Assembly (NCBI GenBank): GCA_021780095.1
Contig: JAJXZK010000310.1
Span: 1-9,985, forward strand
Length of the DNA stretch: 9,985 nt
Source: Acidobacteriota bacterium
GTDB lineage: Bacteria; Acidobacteriota; Terriglobia; Terriglobales; Acidobacteriaceae
Direction of reading: 5' to 3'
Part shown: one piece after another, positions 1-5,824 of the stretch
How positions within the stretch are numbered: position 1 is the first letter of the stretch
Layout of the letters: every line of letters begins with the position of its first letter
Position numbers and translations under genes: made by a program
The notes under the pieces: model-generated
The model's input: the letters and a program-made list of their open reading frames with translations, nothing else
Database searches by the model: none
What the model was told of the DNA's origin: nothing

Positions 1-1
1 C

Positions 2-442
2 TCCTTCATCACCGGCTTCCCGGGAGAAACGGACGCCGACTTCGACCTGCTGACAGATTTCGTTCGCGAGGCGCGCTTCGACTGGCTGGGCGTGTTCGAG
101 TATTCCGATGAAGAAGGTTCCGCCGCATACGCCCTCGACGGAAAAGTTTCTCGCAGAACAATCGGGGCGCGCCAACGCAAGCTGATGCGAAATCAGCTGC
201 AGATCAGCCGCACGGCCCGCGCTGCACAAGTCGACCGCGTGATGGACGTTCTGATTGAAGGCGAAAGCGAGGAGACTCCCCTGTTGTGGCAAGGCCGTAG
301 CGCGATGCATGCACCGGAGATTGACGGAAAAATTCTGATCAACGACTTTGGACCGCATGCGTCCGTGCAAGCTGGAAAATTTTACCGCTGTGAAATCACC
401 GATGCTCACGATTACGACCTGATTGCCCGTATCGTGGCGTAA
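2..442 (+). CDS. rimO: Ribosomal protein S12 methylthiotransferase RimO, C-terminal part (5' truncated by window edge)
   Basis: RimO is a radical-SAM iron-sulfur enzyme that adds a methylthio group to a conserved aspartate of ribosomal protein S12. Only the last 146 residues lie in the window, about a third of the usual length, so the CxxxCxxC cluster motif is upstream and cannot be checked. What is visible fits RimO well: the end of the radical-SAM domain with GFPGET followed by FDWLGVFEYSDEEG, then a C-terminal TRAM domain with VLIEGESEETPLLWQGR, APEIDGKILIND and the closing EITDAHDYDLIARIV. The APEIDG and DAHDYDL signatures separate RimO from its tRNA-modifying relative MiaB. The reading frame is open from base 2 to the TAA at 440-442. 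Sixty bases separate it from the next gene. The family call is firm; the gene is incomplete only because the window starts inside it. Confidence 0.95.
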   Translation, partial: SFITGFPGETDADFDLLTDFVREARFDWLGVFEYSDEEGSAAYALDGKVSRRTIGARQRKLMRNQLQISRTARAAQVDRVMDVLIEGESEETPLLWQGRSAMHAPEIDGKILINDFGPHASVQAGKFYRCEITDAHDYDLIARIVA

Positions 443-463
443 GGCAAAATGAACCTGCTTCGA

Positions 464-500
464 TATGTAACCACTACAGTTACATAATGAGATTTTTTTT
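464..500 (+). promoter_or_regulatory. Perfect 8-bp inverted repeat followed by a T8 tract, between rimO and yacG
   Basis: TATGTAAC (464-471) and GTTACATA (479-486) are exact reverse complements separated by seven bases. Six bases later comes a run of eight T (493-500), which ends two bases before the yacG start codon. It could be a weak intrinsic terminator for rimO, although the stem is AT-rich and set back from the T run. It could equally be a dyad operator for a dimeric repressor controlling yacG-pgpA. I cannot tell these apart from sequence alone. Confidence 0.45.
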
Positions 501-502
501 GT

Positions 503-736
503 ATGGCGAAAGAGAAAAGTAAAAGATCCTCGGCTCTCCGGTGCCCGACCTGCAGCACGCTGGTACTGCAGTCGGACGAAGATTTTCCATTTTGCAGCGA
601 CCGCTGCCGCCTCATTGACCTGGGAAAATGGGCCAGCGGCGCTTATCGCATCTCGTCTCCGATCCTTGATCCGGAGGTGCTCGAAGGCCTGGATGAGATG
701 CATCGCAGCGGACGCGACTCGAGCGATGACGAATAA
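503..736 (+). CDS. yacG: YacG-family zinc-binding protein (DNA gyrase inhibitor family)
   Basis: This 77-residue protein matches the YacG (DUF329) family. It has one zinc-finger-like motif, Cys14-X2-Cys17-X13-Cys31-X3-Cys35, and the family hallmark PFCSDRCRLIDLGKW, followed by YRIS. The C-terminal third is acidic and probably disordered (ending DSSDDE). In E. coli YacG binds the GyrB subunit and blocks DNA binding by gyrase; whether that holds here is unknown. The ATG at 503 is the only in-frame start before the cysteines, yet it has no good Shine-Dalgarno sequence: a T8 run sits directly upstream. The TAA stop at 734-736 abuts the pgpA ATG, so the two are probably translated from one message. 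In many proteobacteria yacG sits near coaE, so the link to pgpA is a different arrangement. Confidence 0.9.
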   Translation: MAKEKSKRSSALRCPTCSTLVLQSDEDFPFCSDRCRLIDLGKWASGAYRISSPILDPEVLEGLDEMHRSGRDSSDDE

Positions 737-1231
737 ATGACGCCGAAAAGAACCGGCTGGGCCTGGGTGTTGGCGACATTTTTCGGAGTGGGCTTTCTGC
801 GTCCGGCGCCCGGAACCTGGGGCTCTGTGGCAGGCCTGCTGTTGTGGCTGGCCGCTGCGCACTGGCTTCATCTTTCGCCGATGAACCTCGGCCTGGGTAC
901 CGCCGCCGCGGCAATTCTGTTACTGTTAGCCGGTATTCCTGCATCCGGCATTGTCGCCCGCGAGGCAGCGACGGACGATCCAGGCTTTGTGGTTGCAGAC
1001 GAGGTCGTGGGTCAATGGATCGCGTTGATCGCCGCCGGCTCTCGCCCGTGGGATTGGCTGTTGGCACTCTTGCTCTTTCGTGTTTTCGATATCCTAAAAC
1101 CTTCTCCGGCGCGCCAGTTTGACAGGATGCACAGCGGATTCGGCATCATGATGGATGACGTGGCCGCGGGCATATACGCCATGGCAATCGTCTGGCTGGC
1201 AAGGCTTTTTTCCACCGGATGGCGCTTCTAG
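737..1231 (+). CDS. pgpA: Phosphatidylglycerophosphatase A
   Basis: PgpA removes the phosphate from phosphatidylglycerophosphate to give phosphatidylglycerol, a step of acidic phospholipid synthesis at the inner membrane. The 164-residue length is normal for the family. Conserved blocks appear in order: PAPGTWGS near residues 23-30, DPGFVVADEVVGQW at 81-94, FDILKPSP at 117-124, and GFGIMMDDVAAGIYA at 134-148, whose paired aspartates are probable metal ligands. Hydrophobic segments at about residues 31-42, 56-75, 106-116 and 144-156 fit an integral membrane protein. The ATG lies directly after the yacG stop codon, with no gap, which suggests translational coupling. Together with plsY and gpsA downstream it makes this a phospholipid-synthesis neighbourhood. 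No active-site loss is visible. Confidence 0.95.
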   Translation: MTPKRTGWAWVLATFFGVGFLRPAPGTWGSVAGLLLWLAAAHWLHLSPMNLGLGTAAAAILLLLAGIPASGIVAREAATDDPGFVVADEVVGQWIALIAAGSRPWDWLLALLLFRVFDILKPSPARQFDRMHSGFGIMMDDVAAGIYAMAIVWLARLFSTGWRF

Positions 1232-1340
1232 CCAGCTCAATTCGGAATAGTCTGTCCTGTTACATTGCGTGCACCCTCCGTCGATACGTTGCGAAGATTT
1301 CAACGTCCAAGGATGGGATGAACACTCGAATCTGTTGTAC

Positions 1341-1354
1341 CGCGCTGGAGCGCG
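1341..1354 (+). promoter_or_regulatory. GC-rich hairpin that contains the candidate ribosome-binding site of the propeller gene
   Basis: CGCGCT and AGCGCG are exact reverse complements around a central GG. As RNA this folds into a five-pair G/C stem (1341-1345 with 1350-1354) closed by a UGGA loop. The only SD-like sequence before the ATG at 1362, GGAG at 1347-1350, sits in the loop and the first base of the 3' arm. The stem ends seven bases before the start codon. It could limit translation, or it could be chance in GC-rich DNA. Confidence 0.3.
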
Positions 1355-1361
1355 AAGTCAC

Positions 1362-2399
1362 ATGAAATTTGGAATCCACACCACCGACACCGCCCCCCAC
1401 ATTACCTCCATCACTCCCCTGGCAGCCTTACCCGGCGGTGAAGTGGAAGTATACGGTCGCAGGCTTGCGACCGAAGCCTACCGTCAACCGACAGCCATCA
1501 TCGGGGAGCACCCGTCTCCGGTCAGGATGAGCCGTGGCTCGAAACTGCTGTTGCATGTTCCCGAGGGTGCTATCTCCGGCAACATTCAAATACGCGTCGA
1601 CGGACATACCAGCAACACGATGCCACTGTCCATTGGGGTTGCGATTGCTGAAGAAATGGACCCGGTGGCCAGCCCGGTAGTCGATCTCGACGGTGATATT
1701 TACGTCGCGTTTTCCGGACAGCGCGGGCAACAGACTCCTGTTTCGGTATTTCAGATTGATTCGGAATATCAGGTTCGCCCCTTCGCCACCGGCATCCTGA
1801 ATGCCACTGGACTGGCGCTCGATCCGGAGGGAAATCTGTACGTTTCTTCCCGGCATGAAGGAACCGTCTACCGCGTGACTCCCAGCGGCGCGAAGTCCGT
1901 CTTTGCGGAAGGCATGGGGGTCGCTACCGGACTCGCCTTTGATCGCGATGGATTCCTCTATGTCGGCGATCGCAGCGGAACCATTTTCAAGATCTCGCCA
2001 ACCCGCCAGGTCTTCGTCTTCGCCACGCTGGAGCCCAGCGTCTCCGCTTACCATCTGGCTTTCAACGATGCCGGTACCCTGCTGGTCAGCGGACCCACAA
2101 CTTCTGCCAACGAATCCATCCACGCGATTGAGCCCAATGGAGAAATTTCCAGCTTCTATACCGGATTGGGGCGTCCCCAAGGTATGGCATTAGACGTGGA
2201 CAACAATGTCTACGTCGCCGCTTCCTTGCATGGCCGTCGCGGAGTGGTAAAAATCACGCCCAATCGGGAAGCCTCCCTGGTTATTTCCGGCTCGGGGATC
2301 GTCGGCCTGGCGTTTCTGCCGGAAGGTGATGCTGCCGTGGCCACGCGCGATACCGTATATCATGTGGGATTAGATATCGTCGGAAGATTGTTGCATTAA
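1362..2399 (+). CDS. IPT/TIG domain plus six-bladed beta-propeller (NHL/SMP-30-like) protein of unknown function
   Basis: From the ATG at 1362 the protein is 345 residues. Residues about 10-95 look like an IPT/TIG immunoglobulin-like fold (PHITSITPLAALPGG and GEVEVYGRRL, then NIQIRVDG). The remainder is a run of about six propeller blades with the recurring pattern ATGLALDPEGNLYV, ATGLAFDRDGFLYV, PQGMALDVDNNVYV, IVGLAFLPEG. These resemble NHL and SMP-30/gluconolactonase repeats, which bind proteins, ligands or metals. No signal peptide, lipobox or membrane segment is visible, which is unusual because IPT domains are mostly extracytoplasmic. The frame stays open upstream to a GTG at 1269, but those 31 extra residues do not look like a family N-terminus and have no better RBS, so I prefer 1362. 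The substrate is unknown. It lies between pgpA and cinA with gaps on both sides and may be its own transcription unit. Confidence 0.82.
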   Translation: MKFGIHTTDTAPHITSITPLAALPGGEVEVYGRRLATEAYRQPTAIIGEHPSPVRMSRGSKLLLHVPEGAISGNIQIRVDGHTSNTMPLSIGVAIAEEMDPVASPVVDLDGDIYVAFSGQRGQQTPVSVFQIDSEYQVRPFATGILNATGLALDPEGNLYVSSRHEGTVYRVTPSGAKSVFAEGMGVATGLAFDRDGFLYVGDRSGTIFKISPTRQVFVFATLEPSVSAYHLAFNDAGTLLVSGPTTSANESIHAIEPNGEISSFYTGLGRPQGMALDVDNNVYVAASLHGRRGVVKITPNREASLVISGSGIVGLAFLPEGDAAVATRDTVYHVGLDIVGRLLH

Positions 2400-2411
2400 C
2401 AGCCGTTCGAC

Positions 2412-2436
2412 ACGGATCAGGATGGATTCGATCCGT
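2412..2436 (+). terminator. Seven-base inverted repeat downstream of the propeller gene; weak terminator candidate
   Basis: ACGGATC (2412-2418) and GATCCGT (2430-2436) are exact reverse complements with an 11-base loop. The hairpin starts 12 bases after the stop codon of the propeller gene, where a terminator would be expected. No T run follows, so it does not meet the criteria for an intrinsic terminator. It might instead protect the 3' end of the transcript or be incidental. Confidence 0.25.
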
Positions 2437-2546
2437 TAGTGCGGCCGTTGATTACAGCCGTTGTCCGGTTCTCGACAGGCGAAGCATGCAGTGATTCGCG
2501 CGTTGGATCCGATGGCGAACTTTTTCTCGTTCTGAACTTCATGATG

Positions 2547-2575
2547 TTGCTTGCTGTCTACAGGTTTCGTAGTAC
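2547..2575 (+). promoter_or_regulatory. Weak sigma-70-like promoter candidate before cinA
   Basis: TTGCTT (2547-2552) and TAGTAC (2570-2575) are spaced by 17 bases and match the -35 and -10 consensus at three and four of six positions. Transcription would begin near 2582, leaving a leader of about 15 bases without a Shine-Dalgarno sequence. The rest of the 197-base gap (2400-2596) holds the inverted repeat listed separately and no convincing gene. Matches this weak occur by chance. Confidence 0.22.
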
Positions 2576-2596
2576 GTTCACTTCTTAATCAAACCC

Positions 2597-3841
2597 ATGC
2601 TTGCAGAAATCATTGCCGTCGGGTCAGAGCTGCTGACCCCCTTCCGTCAGGACACGAATTCGCTGTTCGTCACCGAGCAGTTGAATTCTCTCGGCGTCAG
2701 CGTCGTCTTCAAAACCATTGTTGGCGATCGCAAAGCGAACCTGGTGCAAGCTATCAATCTGGCGCTCAGTCGCACCGATATCGTCTGCATCACGGGTGGG
2801 CTTGGTCCCACCGAAGATGACCTGACGCGCGAAGCTGTCGCAGAAGCGCTGGGCGTCCGAGTGCGCCGCAACGGCGACTTGCTGGCGGCGCTCTACAAGC
2901 GATTCGCAGAGCGACGCGTCACTATGCCCGTCAACAATTCCAAACAGGCGGACCTGATCGACGGCGCAGACGTATTGCCCAACGCCAACGGCACTGCTCC
3001 GGGCCAGTGGATTGACACCGTCATCGGCGAACATCGCAAGCTGATGTTGGTGCTTCCCGGCCCGCCCGCGGAATTGAAGGCGATGTTTACCGCCGAGTGC
3101 ATGCCGCGACTGAAAGAAGCACTGCCGCCGCGTCACATCGCTCGCCGCGTTCTCAAGATTGCCATGCTGCCGGAATCCGAAGTCGATGCGCGTCTGGCTC
3201 CCATCTACACGCGCTTCAATGACGTCGAGACAACAATCCTGGCGCATGCCGGCGAGATCCAATTGCACCTGCAATGTACAAAGGCGATTCTTGAACTGGC
3301 GCAGACCCGCGTCAATGAACTGGCCAGCCGTCTCGAAGAGGAAATGGAAGATTCCGTCTTCTCCTCCCACGGCGAAACCCTCGAGCAAATCGTTCTCTAT
3401 TACCTTGAAATTCGCGGCGCCACCGTCGCTGTCGCGGAAAGCTGTACCGGCGGACTGCTGGCGCAGCGGCTGACCAGCATCAGTGGCAGCTCCCGCTCCT
3501 TTGTTGGCGGAGCGGTGGTCTATACCGATGCGCTGAAGGTGGAGTTCGCCGACGTGCCGGAAGACATGCTGGAAGAAAAGGGCGCCGTGAGTCGCGAAGT
3601 GGCGGCAGCTCTGGCACATGGAATACGACGTCGAGCGCAGTCCACGATCGGTGTCGGCATCACCGGCATTGCTGGTCCTACCGGAGGCACAGAGGAAAAA
3701 CCGGTGGGCTTGGTCTACATCGCGCTGGATGATGGCAAGGAAGTCAATGTGTGCGAGCGGAAATTTCGCGGAGACCGCGACCGCGTGCGCTGGTTCGCCA
3801 GCCAGCACGCCCTCGACATGATCCGTCGAAAGTTCATGTAG
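2597..3841 (+). CDS. cinA: CinA family protein: N-terminal COG1058 domain plus C-terminal nicotinamide-nucleotide amidase domain
   Basis: This 414-residue protein has the full two-domain CinA architecture. The N-terminal half (about residues 1-170) is the MoaB/MogA-like COG1058 domain, opening with MLAEIIAVGSELL and carrying TGGLGPTEDD at 66-75 and LPGPPAE at 153-159; in characterised members it hydrolyses ADP-ribose-type substrates. The C-terminal domain (about 255-414) is the PncC amidase, which converts nicotinamide mononucleotide to nicotinic acid mononucleotide. It carries AESCTGG at 280-286, with the likely nucleophile Ser282, then GGAVVYTDALK at 304-314 and TGIAGPTGG at 356-364. All key blocks are intact. 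The start is fixed by the canonical N-terminus; no Shine-Dalgarno sequence is visible before it. The likely role is pyridine-nucleotide salvage. Despite the name competence/damage-inducible protein, no LexA-type box is evident upstream. Confidence 0.95.
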   Translation: MLAEIIAVGSELLTPFRQDTNSLFVTEQLNSLGVSVVFKTIVGDRKANLVQAINLALSRTDIVCITGGLGPTEDDLTREAVAEALGVRVRRNGDLLAALYKRFAERRVTMPVNNSKQADLIDGADVLPNANGTAPGQWIDTVIGEHRKLMLVLPGPPAELKAMFTAECMPRLKEALPPRHIARRVLKIAMLPESEVDARLAPIYTRFNDVETTILAHAGEIQLHLQCTKAILELAQTRVNELASRLEEEMEDSVFSSHGETLEQIVLYYLEIRGATVAVAESCTGGLLAQRLTSISGSSRSFVGGAVVYTDALKVEFADVPEDMLEEKGAVSREVAAALAHGIRRRAQSTIGVGITGIAGPTGGTEEKPVGLVYIALDDGKEVNVCERKFRGDRDRVRWFASQHALDMIRRKFM

Positions 3842-3992
3842 TTAGGGTCGAGCGAATTCTGCCGCCTGGCTCTACTTCGCGCGTGCCTAAATTCAGTCGC
3901 CGCGAGCCGGATTCCGAAGCCTTCGCGAGTGTCGAGAATCGACCTCGAGTCGACGCGTTCGGAAGTTCATCTCAATTCGGTTGCGCCGCTGC

Positions 3993-3998
3993 TACACT
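3993..3998 (+). promoter_or_regulatory. Possible -10 element (TACACT) before plsY
   Basis: TACACT matches four of six positions of the -10 consensus and keeps the key first, second and last bases. It lies 14 bases before the plsY ATG at 4013, so a transcript would have a leader of only about eight bases. That would fit the lack of a Shine-Dalgarno sequence there. No -35 element is recognisable at 16-18 bases upstream. The rest of the gap 3842-4012 shows no gene. Low confidence. Confidence 0.2.
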
Positions 3999-4012
3999 CG
4001 AACAGTACTCAC

Positions 4013-4654
4013 ATGACGGTCGATATTATTGCAGCGACGATTGCGTATTTTTTGGGGTCAATTCCCTTCGGCTATTTGCTGGTAAGGCTGTTTCGAAAAG
4101 AAGACATCCGCGACACCGGCAGCGGGAATATCGGAGCTACAAATGTGCTGCGCACCGGCTCCCGTTGGCTCGGCATTCTTACGCTCGTCCTCGACATCGG
4201 AAAGGGATTTATGGCGGTTGAGATTGCACGCCACCTGACGTCGGGCCAACATGCGGTTATCGCCGGTTCCATCGCAGCGGTATTTGCAGTCATTGGACAC
4301 GTCTTCACCATTTGGCTTCGTGGCAAGGGTGGCAAAGGAGTGGCCACGGCCCTCGGCGTATTCCTGGCCCTCGCGACTCTGCCCGCGCTTTCCTCGCTGG
4401 CGGTGTTTATTCTTCTCACCCTGGCAACACGCTATGTGTCTCTGGCGTCTATGCTGGCTGCCGCGTCCTTTCCTTTTTGGGTGTGGCTGGCCGAACATTT
4501 TTTTGGCATCAATTACGGTTCGGGGGCCATCTTTATTGCCAGCACCATCCTGGTTCCGGCGGTCATCCTCATCAAACATCGCAAGAATATCGAACGACTG
4601 CTGCATGGAACAGAATATCGATTCGGTGGCAAAGAAAGCTCGGCCGCATCATGA
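4013..4654 (+). CDS. plsY: Acyl-phosphate:glycerol-3-phosphate acyltransferase PlsY
   Basis: PlsY moves an acyl chain from acyl-phosphate (made by PlsX) to the 1-position of glycerol-3-phosphate, giving lysophosphatidic acid, the first membrane step of phospholipid synthesis. The 213-residue protein is of normal length and has several hydrophobic helices. Its conserved cytoplasmic blocks are all present: GSIPFGYL at 15-22, GSGNIGATNVLR at 37-48, the glycine-rich GKGGKGVATALG ending near 115, and HRKNIERLLHGTE at 189-201. The frame is open upstream to a GTG at 3929, but those 28 residues are polar and unlike PlsY, whereas MTVDIIAATIAYFLGSIP from 4013 gives the usual N-terminal helix. The stop codon overlaps the gpsA start in ATGA (4651-4654), so the acyltransferase and the enzyme supplying its glycerol-3-phosphate are probably translationally coupled. 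Confidence 0.96.
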   Translation: MTVDIIAATIAYFLGSIPFGYLLVRLFRKEDIRDTGSGNIGATNVLRTGSRWLGILTLVLDIGKGFMAVEIARHLTSGQHAVIAGSIAAVFAVIGHVFTIWLRGKGGKGVATALGVFLALATLPALSSLAVFILLTLATRYVSLASMLAAASFPFWVWLAEHFFGINYGSGAIFIASTILVPAVILIKHRKNIERLLHGTEYRFGGKESSAAS

Positions 4655-5667
4655 GCCGTATCGCCGTCATCGGCACAGGAGCGTGGGGAACCGCGCTGGC
4701 ACTGGTCCTGGCCAAACGCGGCGGTCACAGCATCACCATGTGGTCACACACCCAGGTCGTTGCGGAAGCAATTCGTCAACGCCATGAGAACAGCATCTAT
4801 CTTCCCGGCCTTTTCATTCCCGACTGCGTCACCGTCACCACGAACCTGCAGGAAGCCGTCGATCAAGCTGAAATCCTGGTCCTCGCGGTTCCCTCAGAAC
4901 ACCTGCGTAGTATCTGCGGCGCTATGGCGCCACTCCTCACCCGTGAACAGCTGATTGTCAACGCAACGAAAGGCATTGAAGACGGCACCTACCTGCGCAT
5001 GACCCAGGTGATGGGAGAAGTGCTCGGCAAATACGACTTGGCTCTTCCCTGCGGCGTGCTGAGCGGACCCTCCTTCGCCCAGGAAGTGGGTGCGGGCAGC
5101 CCCACAGCCATCACCATTGCCTCCTCTGATCCCGTGATCGCGACTCGCGTGCAAGAAGAATTCTCCAGCCCCACCTTGCGCTTGTATACCAATGAAGATG
5201 TCGTGGGCGTGGAGCTGGGCGGCGCGCTGAAGAACGTGATCGCCATCGCCGCCGGCGCCACGTACGGTCTTGGACTCGGCCATAACAGCGTGGCCGCGCT
5301 CATCACCCGCGGCATCGCGGAAATCACCCGGCTAGCGGTCGCCTGCGGCGGTCGGCGAGAAACCCTTGCAGGACTTTCGGGCTTGGGAGATCTGGTGCTC
5401 ACCTGTACCGGGGCATTGTCGCGCAATCGCCACGTTGGCCTGGAGTTGGGCAGCGGCCTCTGCCTGAAGGAAATTCTGGCCGACATGCACGGCCGCGTCG
5501 CGGAAGGTGTCCGCACCACCGACGCGGCGCTCGGTGTTGCCCGCAGGGTTGGGGTCGAAATGCCCATCACCGAAAAAGTTGCCGCCGTGCTGCACGAGCA
5601 AATTTCAGCCAAGGACGCGATGCGGGAACTGATGTCTCGACCCGGCCGCGACGAATCCTCTCGCTGA
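4651..5667 (+). CDS. gpsA: NAD(P)-dependent glycerol-3-phosphate dehydrogenase
   Basis: GpsA reduces dihydroxyacetone phosphate to sn-glycerol-3-phosphate, the backbone for phospholipids. The 338-residue protein opens with the Rossmann nucleotide-binding motif GTGAWGTALA at residues 8-17. It continues with LAVPSEHLR (78-86), NATKGIE (104-110), LSGPSFAQEV (137-146), the catalytic-lysine block GGALKNVIAIA (190-200, Lys194), GLSGLGDLVLTC (241-252) and SRNR (257-260). All expected active-site residues are there. The frame is open further upstream inside plsY (to about 4312), but the cofactor motif sets the start at 4651, overlapping the plsY stop by four bases. This puts substrate supply and use under joint translation. 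The downstream gap to the HD-GYP gene suggests the operon may end here. Confidence 0.97.
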   Translation: MSRIAVIGTGAWGTALALVLAKRGGHSITMWSHTQVVAEAIRQRHENSIYLPGLFIPDCVTVTTNLQEAVDQAEILVLAVPSEHLRSICGAMAPLLTREQLIVNATKGIEDGTYLRMTQVMGEVLGKYDLALPCGVLSGPSFAQEVGAGSPTAITIASSDPVIATRVQEEFSSPTLRLYTNEDVVGVELGGALKNVIAIAAGATYGLGLGHNSVAALITRGIAEITRLAVACGGRRETLAGLSGLGDLVLTCTGALSRNRHVGLELGSGLCLKEILADMHGRVAEGVRTTDAALGVARRVGVEMPITEKVAAVLHEQISAKDAMRELMSRPGRDESSR

Positions 5668-5688
5668 CCCAACGGAGTCCCGCTTGGG
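5668..5688 (+). terminator. Hairpin directly after the gpsA stop codon; terminator-like without a T run
   Basis: CCCAACGG (5668-5675) can pair with CCGCTTGGG (5680-5688), giving eight pairs with one bulged C and a four-base AGTC loop. The stem begins one base after the gpsA stop. It is strong enough to be an RNA structure, but what follows is GTTCCATCAG rather than a T run. It may be a factor-assisted terminator or a 3'-end stabiliser. Confidence 0.35.
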
Positions 5689-5784
5689 GTTCCATCAGAC
5701 CGGTACCTGGTTACACAACCAAACTGGGAAACGAACGATACCTCCCCAAAGTTTCACTATCCTTTCCGCGTTTGGTGCATCCCA

Positions 5785-5818
5785 AGGTAATATATTAAAG
5801 AGATTAAGATGGTTACCT
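5785..5818 (+). promoter_or_regulatory. AT-rich island flanked by AGGTAA/TTACCT inverted repeat, probable promoter/operator of the HD-GYP gene
   Basis: In otherwise GC-rich DNA, 5788-5810 is strongly AT-rich and includes overlapping -10-like hexamers TAATAT (5788-5793) and TATATT (5791-5796). It is bracketed by AGGTAA (5785-5790) and its exact reverse complement TTACCT (5813-5818). The ATG of the HD-GYP gene follows six bases later. I could not find a convincing -35 element at the normal spacing. A promoter controlled by a dimeric regulator would fit, but this is inference. Confidence 0.4.
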
Positions 5819-5824
5819 AAAGAC

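Noticed and set aside
1269..1361. GTG-initiated N-terminal extension of the IPT/propeller protein.
   Set aside because: The 31 residues carry no signal peptide or family feature, and no ribosome-binding site precedes the GTG. The ATG at 1362 begins just before the IPT domain.
2400..2596. LexA/SOS box upstream of cinA (GTTCTGAAC at 2529-2537, CGAAC at 2516-2520).
   Set aside because: CGAAC and GTTC are eight bases apart rather than four, and GTTCTGAAC is too short to match a known LexA operator. No support for SOS control.
2624..3808. Long open frame on the minus strand opposite cinA (about 394 codons).
   Set aside because: It lies entirely antisense to a gene with complete CinA motifs, and its translation shows no recognisable domain. 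Long antisense frames are expected opposite GC-rich coding sequence.
3929..4012. GTG-initiated extension of plsY.
   Set aside because: The residues are polar and would precede the first transmembrane helix of a protein whose normal length and N-terminus start at 4013.
4312..4650. Upstream extension of the gpsA frame into plsY.
   Set aside because: It overlaps plsY in another frame. The Rossmann motif GTGAWG sits correctly at residue 8 only from the ATG at 4651.
5684..5824. TTG-initiated extension of the HD-GYP protein.
   Set aside because: The stretch overlaps a hairpin after gpsA and an AT-rich promoter-like region, and encodes nothing resembling a signal or domain.
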